A stretch of DNA of 58,505 nucleotides from Mucilaginibacter empetricola (GTDB lineage: Bacteria; Bacteroidota; Bacteroidia; Sphingobacteriales; Sphingobacteriaceae): assembly GCF_024808665.1 (NCBI RefSeq), contig NZ_JANUBZ010000021.1:1-58505 (forward strand), given 5' to 3'. Made by a program: the position numbers and the translations under genes. Below the pieces are notes generated by a model. The model did no database searches, was not told where the DNA came from, and worked only from the letters and a program-made list of their open reading frames with translations. Of this stretch, positions 32,766 through 41,799 are shown piece by piece; the stretch's first letter is position 1, and every line of letters starts with the position of its first letter.

Positions 32766-33563
32766 ATGTTCAAAAAAACTATTATATTTTTTTCGCTGCT
32801 GCTCACCGGTTTTATAGCCAACGCACAGCAATTGCCCGCAAAATCAAATACACTTGTAACTGATTATACCAATACCCTTTCTGCCGCCGACCAGCAGCAA
32901 CTGGAACAAAAACTGGTTGCTTTTGATGATTCTACTTCAACTCAGATAGCAGTAGTTATCATTAAATCGGTTGGCGAATATGACATTGATGACTATGGAC
33001 AAAAACTGGGTCGTGCCTGGGGCATTGGCCAGCAGGGCAAAAACAATGGTATTTTAATATTGGTGGCTGCCGATGACAGAAAAGTAACCATTCAAACGGG
33101 TTATGGTGCAGAAGGCGCGGTACCCGATGTTATAACGCATCAAATTATACAGAACGACATTGTACCCCACTTCAAGCAAAACGATTATTATGGCGGCCTT
33201 AATGCTGCTACTGATAATTTAATAAAATACATGAAGGGCGAATATAAATCGCCCAACAAACCAAAACAAAATTCTGCAACCGATGATGATAACACGGGAG
33301 GCTACATTGCCCTGGGTATTATTGTTCTGGTAATTCTTATCGTTATCTTTAGGAGAGGTGGCGGTGGTGGCGGCCAGATTTATGGTGGTCGCGGTAGTGC
33401 AAGTCCATTTTGGTGGTTCCTCGGTGGCTCTTTACTGGGCGGCAGCGGTGGAGGTTGGGGCGGTTTCTCCAATGGCGGCGGAAATGATAGCGGAGGCGGT
33501 GGTGATTTCGGCGGATTCGGCGGCGGCGACTTTGGCGGCGGCGGATCAAGCGGAAGCTGGTAG
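32766..33563 (+). CDS. Exported TPM-domain protein with Gly-rich tail
   Basis: A 265-residue protein. A signal peptide ends near IANAQ. A periplasmic TPM domain follows (VTDYTNTLSAADQQQLEQKL, WGIGQQGKNNGILILVAADDRKVTIQTGYGAEGAVPD). After residue ~180 comes a transmembrane helix (GYIALGIIVLVILIVIF), then a very Gly/Ser/Phe-rich cytoplasmic-side tail. This matches YgcG-type proteins that accompany LemA. The ATG at 32766 gives a proper signal peptide. Confidence 0.9.
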   Translation: MFKKTIIFFSLLLTGFIANAQQLPAKSNTLVTDYTNTLSAADQQQLEQKLVAFDDSTSTQIAVVIIKSVGEYDIDDYGQKLGRAWGIGQQGKNNGILILVAADDRKVTIQTGYGAEGAVPDVITHQIIQNDIVPHFKQNDYYGGLNAATDNLIKYMKGEYKSPNKPKQNSATDDDNTGGYIALGIIVLVILIVIFRRGGGGGGQIYGGRGSASPFWWFLGGSLLGGSGGGWGGFSNGGGNDSGGGGDFGGFGGGDFGGGGSSGSW

Positions 33564-33571
33564 GGAGGGGG

Positions 33572-33716
33572 TTCATGGGGGATGGTTCATGGATCATAGT
33601 TGATTGTTGATAGCTGCGAAAAGTGTCGAGTAGATTTATTTACTTATCCTTGCCTGTCATTCTAACTCCATTTACTACATTAGCCCTGCTATGAACTATG
33701 AACCATCATCCATGAA
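33572..33716. repeat. Inverted TTCATGG/CCATGAA repeat flanking the TPM-NUDIX gap
   Basis: 28-nt arms 33572-33599 and 33689-33716 match at 24 positions. The words TTCATGG, GATGGTTCAT and ATAGTTCAT are the same as in the hairpin at 4060-4118. The right arm runs into the NUDIX start codon. Confidence 0.6.
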
Positions 33717-34263
33717 TCACGCACAATTAATCTGGAAAAAACTTTCATCCCATTATATTCACAAAGGCCCCTGGGCCACATTAAGGACCGACAAATGCGA
33801 AATGCCAAGCGGGCATATTGTTGAAGATTATTATGTTTTAGAATATAGCAACTGGGTTAATGCCGTTGCCATAACGGAAGATAATAAAATTTTAATGGTA
33901 ACGCAGTACCGTCATGCAGCAGAAATAGTTTCGCTCGAAATTCCGGGTGGGGTTATTGATGATGGCGAATTACCGGAACAAGCCATCCGCCGCGAACTGC
34001 TGGAAGAAACCGGCTATCAGTTTGATGACTTTGAATTGCTGTGTACCGTTTATGCCAATCCATCAACAGCAAACAATTATACCACATGTTATTTGGCAAA
34101 AGGAGGCAAAAAGGTACAGGACCAGCATTTAGATGAACAGGAAGAGCTTGTTGTAGAAACTTACACCATTGATGAAGTAAAGCAACTGCTGGCTCAAAAC
34201 AAAATAGCCCAGGCTTTACATTGCACCGGGCTATTTTATGCTTTAATGAAATTAGAGGGCTAA
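33712..34263 (+). CDS. NUDIX hydrolase (ADP-ribose pyrophosphatase-like)
   Basis: A 183-residue NUDIX enzyme with a full Nudix box GGVIDDGELPEQAIRRELLEETGY. The upstream YVLEYSNWVNAVAI and TQYRHAAEIVSLEIPGG resemble the ADP-ribose pyrophosphatase branch. It should hydrolyse a nucleoside diphosphate linked to another moiety. I placed the start at 33712 because the seven codons before it lie inside a repeat arm. Confidence 0.87.
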   Translation: MNHAQLIWKKLSSHYIHKGPWATLRTDKCEMPSGHIVEDYYVLEYSNWVNAVAITEDNKILMVTQYRHAAEIVSLEIPGGVIDDGELPEQAIRRELLEETGYQFDDFELLCTVYANPSTANNYTTCYLAKGGKKVQDQHLDEQEELVVETYTIDEVKQLLAQNKIAQALHCTGLFYALMKLEG

Positions 34264-34277
34264 ACAACCCCTCCATT

Positions 34278-35693
34278 TTATTGCGTTAGTGTTACCACAA
34301 TTTTGCGGATACAGTTATTGTTTTTATCGGCAACGTAAATGTTTCCATTCGCATCAACAGCAATAGCTTGCGGATTGCTGAATAATGCATTTGCACCCGT
34401 GCCATCGGTATAGCCCGAAACATTTGCTGTTCCGGCAAGAACGTAAATGATATTACCGGTTGTATATTCCAGTACACGACCAGATTCATCAGTCAGATAC
34501 AAATTACCTGTTGCATCAATAGCAATTGCTGAAGGTAAATTAAGTAAAGTCCTTTGTGTGGTACTACCCGCTACCGTTGTAACAACACCACCCGGAGTTG
34601 TTACTTTACGAATGGCAGAATTAGCTTGATCAGCTACGTAAACGTTATTGCTTGCATCAAGCACCAGGCCATTGGGCTGATTAAACTCCGCCAATTGATC
34701 TGTAGCATCAATATAACCTGCATTAGGGAATATCGGCACCCCGGCAAGAGATGACACTACGCCGGCAGGTGTTATTTTGCGTATCAGGTTATTCCCCCTG
34801 TCACTTACATATAAATTGCCCGATGCATCAAACGCCACACCAGTAGGGTCATTAAATTCAATACTAGTAGCTGTTGAACCGTCAACAAAACCCGGCGTGC
34901 CATTACCAGAATAAGTACTTACCACACCAGCGGGTGTAATTTTGCGTATCACGTTGTTACCTGCATCGGCTACGTATAAATTACCCTGGGTATCAAATGC
35001 CGAACCTTCGGGTGCATAAAATTGAGCTGTAGCGGCAGGACCGTCAACATAACCCAACGAGCCTGTACCGGCAATGGTTGTAACGGCACCACCGGGGGTA
35101 ATTTTCCTGATGGTATTATTGTAGGTATCTGAAACATATACATTACCCTTGCTATCAACCGATAAACCAGCAGGATTATTAAATTGAGCGCCGGTGCCGC
35201 TTCCATCAACATTTCCCGCTGTACCATTACCCGCAAAAGTACTTACAGTTGAAGTTATCGCAGTTAAACTTGAGCTGGTAGTAAATTTCACCACGCTGCC
35301 ATAACCTGTACCAACACCATTAGTGGCATATGCCCTTACGTAGTAGGTAGTATTGGGCGATAATCCGGTAATATTGCTGAAATAAGCGTAGTTACCAATA
35401 CCCTGCAGTTGCAGCGCATCAGTCGTTTTTGAATCGGAAGTAGTTGGTGTGTTATTGGTTGAGCTATAGCAAACTCCGTTTGCTGTTATTGCTGCGAAAC
35501 CAAAGTTTGTTATAGTACCGCCGCTTTGTGCAGCAGTGGTAGTAACATTTATAATTGTACTATTGGTTACCAGCACTGGTATAACAGTTTCATCAGTTGT
35601 TGTTGAAGCTGCTTTTTTACAACCGGTACCAGATAATGCAATTAATAAGACAAATGAAGGTAAAAATAATATGCGTAGTAAGGGGTTTTTCAT
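34278..35693 (-). CDS. NHL-repeat lipoprotein
   Basis: A 471-residue exported protein. The signal ends in lipobox LSGTGC. A fibronectin-III/IPT-like region (residues ~30-135, ending GLSPNTTYYVRAYATNGVGTGYGSVVKF) is followed by about six NHL repeats of the type FNNPAGLSVDSKGNVYVSDTYNNTIRKI, forming a six-bladed propeller. Such proteins bind ligands at the cell surface; this one has no enzymatic motif. Start chosen for the signal peptide. The 225-bp gap to the next gene is AT-rich with nothing recognised. Confidence 0.88.
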   Translation of the reverse strand: MKNPLLRILFLPSFVLLIALSGTGCKKAASTTTDETVIPVLVTNSTIINVTTTAAQSGGTITNFGFAAITANGVCYSSTNNTPTTSDSKTTDALQLQGIGNYAYFSNITGLSPNTTYYVRAYATNGVGTGYGSVVKFTTSSSLTAITSTVSTFAGNGTAGNVDGSGTGAQFNNPAGLSVDSKGNVYVSDTYNNTIRKITPGGAVTTIAGTGSLGYVDGPAATAQFYAPEGSAFDTQGNLYVADAGNNVIRKITPAGVVSTYSGNGTPGFVDGSTATSIEFNDPTGVAFDASGNLYVSDRGNNLIRKITPAGVVSSLAGVPIFPNAGYIDATDQLAEFNQPNGLVLDASNNVYVADQANSAIRKVTTPGGVVTTVAGSTTQRTLLNLPSAIAIDATGNLYLTDESGRVLEYTTGNIIYVLAGTANVSGYTDGTGANALFSNPQAIAVDANGNIYVADKNNNCIRKIVVTLTQ

Positions 35694-35918
35694 GCAAACA
35701 AAATCAATAAGGGATAACAATCTCAAATTCTTACGGCTAAAGTATAATTTAACTGCAATTATAGGCTTAATATTGCTTGAAATAAAGAATTTTAACAAAT
35801 ATTAACAACAGCCTTAAATTATAAAAATAAACGGTTCAATAAGTCTGGTTCATAGTATAAAATGTTTGTTGTTTTATTTCAAAACCTTTACTCACAACTG
35901 GTTGTTAAATAATTTACT

Positions 35919-36377
35919 ATGAAAACATTATCAATTGCATTTACCTGCTGCATGTTGTTTGCTGGCGTTTGCCTGGCGCAGCAGGTAACAAAAGGAACTG
36001 TTTACGGAACAAAGCCTACCCCAACTGAAGTTATTGATGCCTCCAAACTGGAAACATTTATGGGTAATAAAACCCGCATATCTACCGCTATAAAGGGGAA
36101 AGTTTTAAAAGTAACTAAAGAAAAAGGCGGCTGGTTCACTATTGACGCGGGCAACGGAAAAACGATAGCTGCGCATTTCAGCAAGTATGATATTACTATT
36201 CCGGTAAGTTTAGCCGGTCATATTATAATTGCCGAAGGCATTGCGCAAAAACAATTTATAGCCGATGATATGCAGCATATGGCCGGCGACACACCTGCGG
36301 GCAAAAAACAACATTCGGTAAACGCAGATCCCAAACGAAGTATAACCTTTGAGGTAAAAGGATTAATAGTGGAATAA
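35919..36377 (+). CDS. Exported DUF4920 protein
   Basis: A 152-residue protein with a signal peptide (MKTLSIAFTCCMLFAGVCLAQ) and an OB-like core: TRISTAIKGKVLKVTKEKGGWFTIDAGNGKTIAAHF, VSLAGHIIIAEGIAQ, ending in SITFEVKGLIVE. This resembles the DUF4920 family of periplasmic proteins. Its TAA is the first base triplet of the inverted repeat that follows. Confidence 0.75.
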   Translation: MKTLSIAFTCCMLFAGVCLAQQVTKGTVYGTKPTPTEVIDASKLETFMGNKTRISTAIKGKVLKVTKEKGGWFTIDAGNGKTIAAHFSKYDITIPVSLAGHIIIAEGIAQKQFIADDMQHMAGDTPAGKKQHSVNADPKRSITFEVKGLIVE

Positions 36378-36494
36378 CCCCCTGGCCCCCTGAAGGGGGA
36401 ACAGAACTAATATAAAAGGCGAATACATTCAATGATGTTATTCGCCTTTTTTAAACTCACTAACTCACTCCCCCTTCAGGGGGTTAGGGGGTTA
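36375..36494. repeat. TAACCCCC inverted repeat that supplies both stop codons, with nested terminator
   Basis: Arms 36375-36400 and 36469-36494 read TAACCCCCTggCCCCCTGAAGG and its complement with two mismatches. The outermost TAA of each arm is the stop codon of the gene on that side. A second hairpin (36414-36425 with 36439-36450, AAAAGGCGAATA), flanked by A and T runs, lies inside and should terminate in both directions. Confidence 0.88.
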
Positions 36495-39308
36495 CCGGCT
36501 TAAGTACATTGATTTCTCTTTATACAGATGCCTGAAATATGGATCCTGCAGGTTAGGTATAAAACGGATGGCTTCGCCAGTTGATTTCATCTCCGGACCG
36601 AGCTCCTTGCTCACTTCAGGGAATTTATCGAAAGAGAACACGGGTTCTTTGATGGCGTATCCCCAAAGTTTACGCTCAATGGTAAAGTCTTTAAGTTTAT
36701 TTACGCCCAGCATTACTTTTGCGGCAATGTTGATGTAAGGCACATCGTATGCTTTCGCGATGAATGGTACCGTACGCGATGCTCTTGGATTAGCTTCAAT
36801 TACATAAACCTTATCATTTTTTATAGCGAATTGAATGTTCAACAAGCCCAACACATTTAATGCCTTGGCTATTTTAACGGTATACTCTTCCATCTGGCTG
36901 ATGGCGCTGTCTGACAGATCAAACGGTGGCAGTACAGCAAATGAATCGCCCGAGTGGATACCAGCAGGTTCAATATGCTCCATTAAACCAACAATGTGAA
37001 CGTCGTCGCCATCGCTTATGGAGTCAGATTCTGCTTCCGCAGCACGATCAAGAAAATGATCAATCAGCACACGATTGCCGGGCAGGTTGCGCAGTAAGCT
37101 AACTACTGCTTTTTCCAGATCCTCGTCATTTATAACAATACTCATTCCCTGTCCGCCTAATACATAACTTGGGCGAACCAATACAGGATAACCTACTTCA
37201 TGAGCTACTTCAAGAGCCTCTTCAGCACTTTCGGCAACACCGTATTTAGGATATGGAATATCCAGTTCTTTTAACAAATCTGAGAAACGGCCACGATCCT
37301 CGGCAATATCCATATTGTTAAATGAAGTACCGATAATATTAATGCCATGCTCGTGCATTTTCTCAGCCATTTTTAAGGCAGTTTGGCCACCCAGCTGAAC
37401 AATTACACCGTAAGGTTTTTCCAGCTCGATGATTTCGCGCACATGCTCCCAGTAAACCGGCTCAAAATATAACTTATCGGCCATGTTGAAATCGGTAGAA
37501 ACCGTTTCAGGATTACAGTTAATCATGATGGCCTCAAAGCCTGATTCTTTTGCGGCAAGCAAGCCGTGTACACAGCTATAATCAAACTCAATACCCTGAC
37601 CAATGCGGTTAGGCCCCGAACCTAATACGATTATTTTTTTCTTGTCGGATACGATAGATTCGTTTTCGCCCTCGTAAGTTGAGTAGTAATAAGGCGTTTT
37701 AGCCGGAAACTCAGCAGCACAGGTATCAACCATTTTGTACACCCTGCGGATGTTTAATGCTTGACGGCGTTGGTAAACATCTTCCTCGGTAACATTACCT
37801 AAAATATAAGCTATCTGCGTATCCGAAAATCCTTTTTGTTTTAGCAGGAAGAAGAAATCTTCAGGAATATTATTCAGTGAATATCGGCGCAGTTCATTCT
37901 CCAGATTCACCACCTCCATTATCTGGTTCAGGAACCAGCGGTCAATTTTGGTAGCTTTTCTTACCGATTCAATAGGTACGCCCAGGCTCAATGCATCATA
38001 TACGTGGAACAACCGGTCCCAGCTTGGATGCTCCAGGCTGTACATAATTTCATCCAGGTTACGGTTTTGGCGACCATCGGCGCCTAAACCGGCGCGGCCG
38101 ATTTCTAAACTCTGGCAGGCTTTCTGTAAGGCTTCAATAAAGCTGCGGCCTATGCCCATCACTTCGCCTACCGATTTCATTTGAAGGCCAAGCTCTTTGT
38201 TAGCGCCTTTAAATTTATCAAAGTTCCAGCGAGGTATTTTTACAATCACATAATCGAGCGTTGGCTCAAAGTAAGCGGATGTTGTTTTGGTGATTTGATT
38301 TTCTATTTCGTCCAGGTTATATCCGATAGCCAGTTTTGCAGCAATCTTAGCAATAGGGTATCCTGTTGCCTTTGATGCTAATGCTGATGACCTTGATACA
38401 CGAGGGTTAATTTCTATGGCGATGATAGCTTCGTCTGCCGGGTTTACCGAGAACTGGACGTTACAACCGCCAGCGAAATTACCAATGGCGCGCATCATTT
38501 TGATGGCCTGGTTACGCATTGACTGGTAGCAGCGGTCGCTCAAAGTCATTGCAGGAGCAACAGTTATCGAGTCGCCGGTATGGATCCCCATCGGGTCAAA
38601 GTTTTCGATAGAGCAAATGATGATTACGTTATCATTGCTATCGCGCAACAGCTCCAGCTCATATTCTTTCCAGCCCAGTACAGCTTGCTCAACCAATACC
38701 TCATGAGTAGGCGAAGCCTGCAAACCACGACTTAAAGCGGCATCAAAATCTTCTTTTTTATGTACGAAGCCTGCACCCTTACCACCCAGCGTATAGCTTG
38801 GGCGAATAACCAGCGGAAAGCCTATCTGCTGCGCGGCTTCTTTACCCTCTAAAAATGAGTTGGCTATTTTTGAAGTAGCAACGCCTACGCCAATATCAAC
38901 CATCAACTGGCGAAATGCTTCGCGGTTTTCGGTTTTCTCTATAGCGTCCAGGTCAACACCAACAATTTTAACACCGTATTTTTCCCAAATACCACGCTCC
39001 GCAACGCTAATGCAAAGGTTAAGCGCAGTTTGGCCACCCATAGTAGGTAATACGGCATCAATTTGCTGCTCCTGTAATATCTTCTCAATACTTTCCGGTT
39101 CAAGCGGCAACAGGTAAACGTGGTCGGCAATAACCTTATCGGTCATAATGGTAGCCGGGTTGCTGTTGATGATAGATACTGATATGCCTTCCTCTTTTAA
39201 AGAAAGAGCGGCTTGCGAGCCTGCATAATCAAATTCACAGGCCTGACCAATAATAATAGGGCCGGAACCAATAATTAAAACGGATTTGATGGAAGTATCT
39301 TTTGGCAT
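36492..39308 (-). CDS. carB: Carbamoyl-phosphate synthase large subunit, without the allosteric domain
   Basis: A 938-residue CarB, which makes carbamoyl phosphate for arginine and pyrimidine synthesis with CarA. Two tandem synthetase halves are intact: the first opens VLIIGSGPIIIGQACEFDYAG, the second IIVLGSGPNRIGQGIEFDYS, each with its ATP-grasp. It ends shortly after GPEMKSTGEAI. The E. coli enzyme continues ~135 residues as an MGS-like allosteric domain binding UMP, IMP and ornithine; that domain is missing here. carA is not in the window. Confidence 0.96.
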   Translation of the reverse strand: MPKDTSIKSVLIIGSGPIIIGQACEFDYAGSQAALSLKEEGISVSIINSNPATIMTDKVIADHVYLLPLEPESIEKILQEQQIDAVLPTMGGQTALNLCISVAERGIWEKYGVKIVGVDLDAIEKTENREAFRQLMVDIGVGVATSKIANSFLEGKEAAQQIGFPLVIRPSYTLGGKGAGFVHKKEDFDAALSRGLQASPTHEVLVEQAVLGWKEYELELLRDSNDNVIIICSIENFDPMGIHTGDSITVAPAMTLSDRCYQSMRNQAIKMMRAIGNFAGGCNVQFSVNPADEAIIAIEINPRVSRSSALASKATGYPIAKIAAKLAIGYNLDEIENQITKTTSAYFEPTLDYVIVKIPRWNFDKFKGANKELGLQMKSVGEVMGIGRSFIEALQKACQSLEIGRAGLGADGRQNRNLDEIMYSLEHPSWDRLFHVYDALSLGVPIESVRKATKIDRWFLNQIMEVVNLENELRRYSLNNIPEDFFFLLKQKGFSDTQIAYILGNVTEEDVYQRRQALNIRRVYKMVDTCAAEFPAKTPYYYSTYEGENESIVSDKKKIIVLGSGPNRIGQGIEFDYSCVHGLLAAKESGFEAIMINCNPETVSTDFNMADKLYFEPVYWEHVREIIELEKPYGVIVQLGGQTALKMAEKMHEHGINIIGTSFNNMDIAEDRGRFSDLLKELDIPYPKYGVAESAEEALEVAHEVGYPVLVRPSYVLGGQGMSIVINDEDLEKAVVSLLRNLPGNRVLIDHFLDRAAEAESDSISDGDDVHIVGLMEHIEPAGIHSGDSFAVLPPFDLSDSAISQMEEYTVKIAKALNVLGLLNIQFAIKNDKVYVIEANPRASRTVPFIAKAYDVPYINIAAKVMLGVNKLKDFTIERKLWGYAIKEPVFSFDKFPEVSKELGPEMKSTGEAIRFIPNLQDPYFRHLYKEKSMYLSR

Positions 39309-39417
39309 GATCTTTTTTTATTCAAGAATATTGCCTGCTGCGGGGAGTGCCAACATAAAATTCCGATATTGATTTGTCCGTCGGTGGACCGCAATTCGGC
39401 TTCTTCTTGTCGGGGTG

Positions 39418-39425
39418 CAAAGATA
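39418..39425 (-). promoter_or_regulatory. -7 box TAtcTTTG for carB
   Basis: TATCTTTG on the minus strand is ~110 nt before the ATG, giving a leader of about 105 nt. No known riboswitch fold was recognised in 39309-39412. Confidence 0.5.
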
Positions 39426-39588
39426 GAAAAATATGGCTAAACGGCCATCACTTTTTTACACTTTTATCAAATACGCAAACATGGCATTTGTAACACAGCT
39501 AATTAGCAAGATTTACAAGCAATTAACACTTACAAATAACTTTACATTATAATCTTTTTGGGAGTCGGAAATATTAAAATAGGTTGCA

Positions 39589-40551
39589 TTAATTTAAGGA
39601 AAAGCTAATGGGTATGCTATAATAAACCCTAACCGGCTTACCAAACAAAGTTGCAGGCACCCAAAGCGGTGAGTTTTTGATTACCCTTATTGCTTCGGCG
39701 TCGATATTCGGCGTTACTGACTTCAATACTTTTATATTACTTACTTTCCCATCTTTTTCAACCACAAAACTGATAAAAACTTTTCCCTGAATATTTCGGT
39801 TCAATTCATCTTCCGGATAATGGATATGACCGCCCAGATATTTATAAAATGCGTCCAGTCCGCCTTTAAAACTAGGAGGTACACCACGCTTGCCGGCATA
39901 GCTGGTAATTTTACCATCCTTGCCGGTTGCCGTTCCGCTAATCAATACTCCGGTAGCGTAAGTTTCAGTAAATTTTGTATCATACTCTTTGAAAACACCG
40001 TTCCATAAACTGTCCCTTTTACCATCTTTAATCGGGCCTTCTTCTTCAACATAGGCAAACTTGTCATCGTATCCCTTATAATAACCGTTCCCATCTTTAA
40101 CCAGAGCGGTTCCAAGCGAATCAAATGCTGATTTTATAATGAGGTTGTTGTCAAAATCATTGTAAAGGTTACCGTTATCAGGATATTGTTTTTCCAGATA
40201 AATGCGTCCATTGGGATAAAAATCATATTCAGCGCCGACAACCCGCCCGCCTTTATAGGTGGCTAAAGTCCTCTTGCGTCCACTCTTATAATACGTAACA
40301 AATTGACCCTCAAAAACGGGTGGATCAATAGCTGAAGATTTCCCAATAAGCTTTTTTTCGCCTTTTTTGTAAAACTCAAACACGTTATATAAAGTCGATG
40401 CGGAATCAGGCTCCCTAACTACTCTAATGTAGTCAGCGCTATCTCTAACGTCAACGTATCTGCCGTCGTTTTTTAAATAATAAACGTTTTGTTTTTGTGC
40501 AAGGCACTGGGAAAGCGCCAGCAGAAAAATTAGGGTATATAAAAACTTCAT
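39589..40551 (-). CDS. Exported MORN-like protein with TonB C-terminal domain
   Basis: A 320-residue protein with a signal peptide ending LSQCLAQ. Residues ~80-190 carry MORN/YwqK-like repeats (GQFVTYYKSGRKRTLATYKGG, YDFYPNGRIYLEKQY). Residues ~225-320 are a TonB C-terminal domain (YPEDELNRNIQGKVFISFVVEKDGKVSNIKVLKSV). No N-terminal TonB membrane anchor remains, so it is probably a periplasmic protein rather than an energy transducer. Confidence 0.8.
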   Translation of the reverse strand: MKFLYTLIFLLALSQCLAQKQNVYYLKNDGRYVDVRDSADYIRVVREPDSASTLYNVFEFYKKGEKKLIGKSSAIDPPVFEGQFVTYYKSGRKRTLATYKGGRVVGAEYDFYPNGRIYLEKQYPDNGNLYNDFDNNLIIKSAFDSLGTALVKDGNGYYKGYDDKFAYVEEEGPIKDGKRDSLWNGVFKEYDTKFTETYATGVLISGTATGKDGKITSYAGKRGVPPSFKGGLDAFYKYLGGHIHYPEDELNRNIQGKVFISFVVEKDGKVSNIKVLKSVTPNIDAEAIRVIKNSPLWVPATLFGKPVRVYYSIPISFSLN

Positions 40552-40581
40552 TAAAGTAAAATAGCCTTAGGTGGTGCTAAT

Positions 40582-40932
40582 TTACTTTATTAATTTATTA
40601 TCGGGGTCAGGAAATATTAAAATAGGCTGATAATTTCTGGCTTCGTCCATTTCCATATATCCGTATGACATAATGATCACTATATCGCCTACCTGGGCAA
40701 GCCTCGCCGTGGCGCCGTTTAAGCAAATAGTACCTGTACCGCGCTCGCCACGTATTACATAGGTTTCAAAACGGGCGCCGTTATTATTATTTACAATCTG
40801 AACCTTTTCATTGGCTATAATATTAGCCGCATCCATCAAATCCTCATCAATGGTAATGCTGCCTACGTAGTTCAACTCGGCTTGCGTAACCTTTACCCGG
40901 TGAAGTTTGGATTTTAATACTTCAATAATCAT
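40582..40932 (-). CDS. panD: Aspartate 1-decarboxylase
   Basis: A 116-residue pyruvoyl enzyme that makes beta-alanine for pantothenate and CoA. The self-cleavage pair Gly24-Ser25 (NYVGSITID) is present; cleavage gives the pyruvoyl group on Ser25. The rest ([38 protein letters not shown] region) is typical. A -7 box ends only 4 nt before its ATG. Confidence 0.96.
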   Translation of the reverse strand: MIIEVLKSKLHRVKVTQAELNYVGSITIDEDLMDAANIIANEKVQIVNNNNGARFETYVIRGERGTGTICLNGATARLAQVGDIVIIMSYGYMEMDEARNYQPILIFPDPDNKLIK

Positions 40933-40936
40933 GAGG

Positions 40937-40944
40937 CAAAGTTA
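40937..40944 (-). promoter_or_regulatory. -7 box TAacTTTG 4 nt from the panD start
   Basis: TAACTTTG is followed by CCTC and then ATG on the minus strand, the same arrangement as at kynA. The predicted transcript would be leaderless. Confidence 0.6.
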
Positions 40945-41095
40945 TGTAAATTTGATTCATAGTTCCTAGTTAATAGCTCATAGATGATTTTGAAATGAAC
41001 ATTATTGCTCAGCGTCAAAAACAGAGCTACCATCCTTATAAATAAGCGTTAAACAGGGTGATTTGTTTATGACAAGCCACGATCCTTTAAAAAAA

Positions 41096-41128
41096 TTTGG
41101 ATTTTAGACTTTAAATCACTTATCTTCG
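41096..41128 (+). promoter_or_regulatory. greA promoter
   Basis: TTTG (41096-41099), a 21-nt spacer and TAtcTTcG (41121-41128, one mismatch) lie ~145 nt ahead of greA. Predicted transcription starts near 41132. Confidence 0.6.
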
Positions 41129-41138
41129 TTTTACACAA

Positions 41139-41180
41139 AACAAGACTATGTAGGCATTGCCAATATAGTCTTGTTTGTTT
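41139..41180 (+). terminator. First leader terminator/attenuator of greA
   Basis: Perfect 11-bp arms AACAAGACTAT (41139-41149) and ATAGTCTTGTT (41165-41175), followed by TGTTTTT. It begins within ~10 nt of the predicted start site, so it would end transcription after about 45 nt. Confidence 0.75.
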
Positions 41181-41192
41181 TTAAGGTCATCG

Positions 41193-41226
41193 CGTCCTTC
41201 TCAAAAACAGGAGGGCGGTTTTTTTT
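41193..41226 (+). terminator. Second leader terminator/attenuator of greA
   Basis: CGTCCTTCT (41193-41201) pairs with AGGAGGGCG (41209-41217) over 9 bp, using G-U pairs, then runs into eight T (41219-41226). It ends ~45 nt before the greA ATG. Confidence 0.6.
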
Positions 41227-41270
41227 GGGGGAAGCCTCAAAAATTTTAAATTTTAGTAAAACAGAGCGTT

Positions 41271-41744
41271 ATGGCAGAGGTAGCATATTATACCAAAGAG
41301 GGTTTAGAAAAATTAAAGGAAGAATTGCAGTATTTAAAAACTACTGGCCGTTCCAACATGTCAAAAGCTATTGCGGAGGCCCGGGATAAGGGTGATCTTT
41401 CTGAAAATGCAGAGTACGATGCCGCCAAAGAGGCACAAGGGTTACATGAAGCCAAAATATCCCAAATGCAGGAAGCAGTTGCCAATGCACGTTTGCTGGA
41501 TGAATCAAAGCTTGATTTATCAAAAGTGCTGGCGCTGTCTATCGTCAAAATAAAAAACATCAAAAACGGCGCTATAATGAGCTATCAGCTGGTATCAGAA
41601 ACTGAGGCCGACCTTAAATCGGGTAAAATTTCGGTAACTTCACCTATTGCCAAAGGTTTACTGGGCAAAAAAGTAGGCGAAACTATTGAGATTACTGTAC
41701 CTGCCGGGAAAATAGAATTCGAAATTTTAGAAATATCACGGTAG
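41271..41744 (+). CDS. greA: Transcription elongation factor GreA
   Basis: A 157-residue factor that enters the RNA polymerase secondary channel and stimulates cleavage of backtracked RNA. The N-terminal coiled coil carries the tip motif EARDKGDLSENAEYDAAKEA with its acidic residues. The C-terminal domain ends SPIAKGLLGKKVGETIEITVPAG. Length is standard. Two terminator-like hairpins stand between its promoter and its start codon. Confidence 0.97.
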   Translation: MAEVAYYTKEGLEKLKEELQYLKTTGRSNMSKAIAEARDKGDLSENAEYDAAKEAQGLHEAKISQMQEAVANARLLDESKLDLSKVLALSIVKIKNIKNGAIMSYQLVSETEADLKSGKISVTSPIAKGLLGKKVGETIEITVPAGKIEFEILEISR

Positions 41745-41756
41745 TGAAAAGTATAT

Positions 41757-41799
41757 GGGTTGATTAAGCGAGCGTGCAAGACACCAACTTAATCAACCC
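41757..41799 (+). terminator. Hairpin after greA, merging into an AATCAAC array
   Basis: Perfect 12-bp arms GGGTTGATTAAG (41757-41768) and CTTAATCAACCC (41788-41799). Two more AATCAAC copies follow (41811-41817 and 41820-41826), and the block ends CTAAAC, the same ending as the uvrA leader array, 3 bp before the HIT gene ATG. Confidence 0.7.

Noticed and set aside
36375..36494. CRISPR-like array from repeated CCCCC/GGGGG blocks
   Set aside because: Only one inverted pair per locus, no regular spacers and no cas genes in the window.
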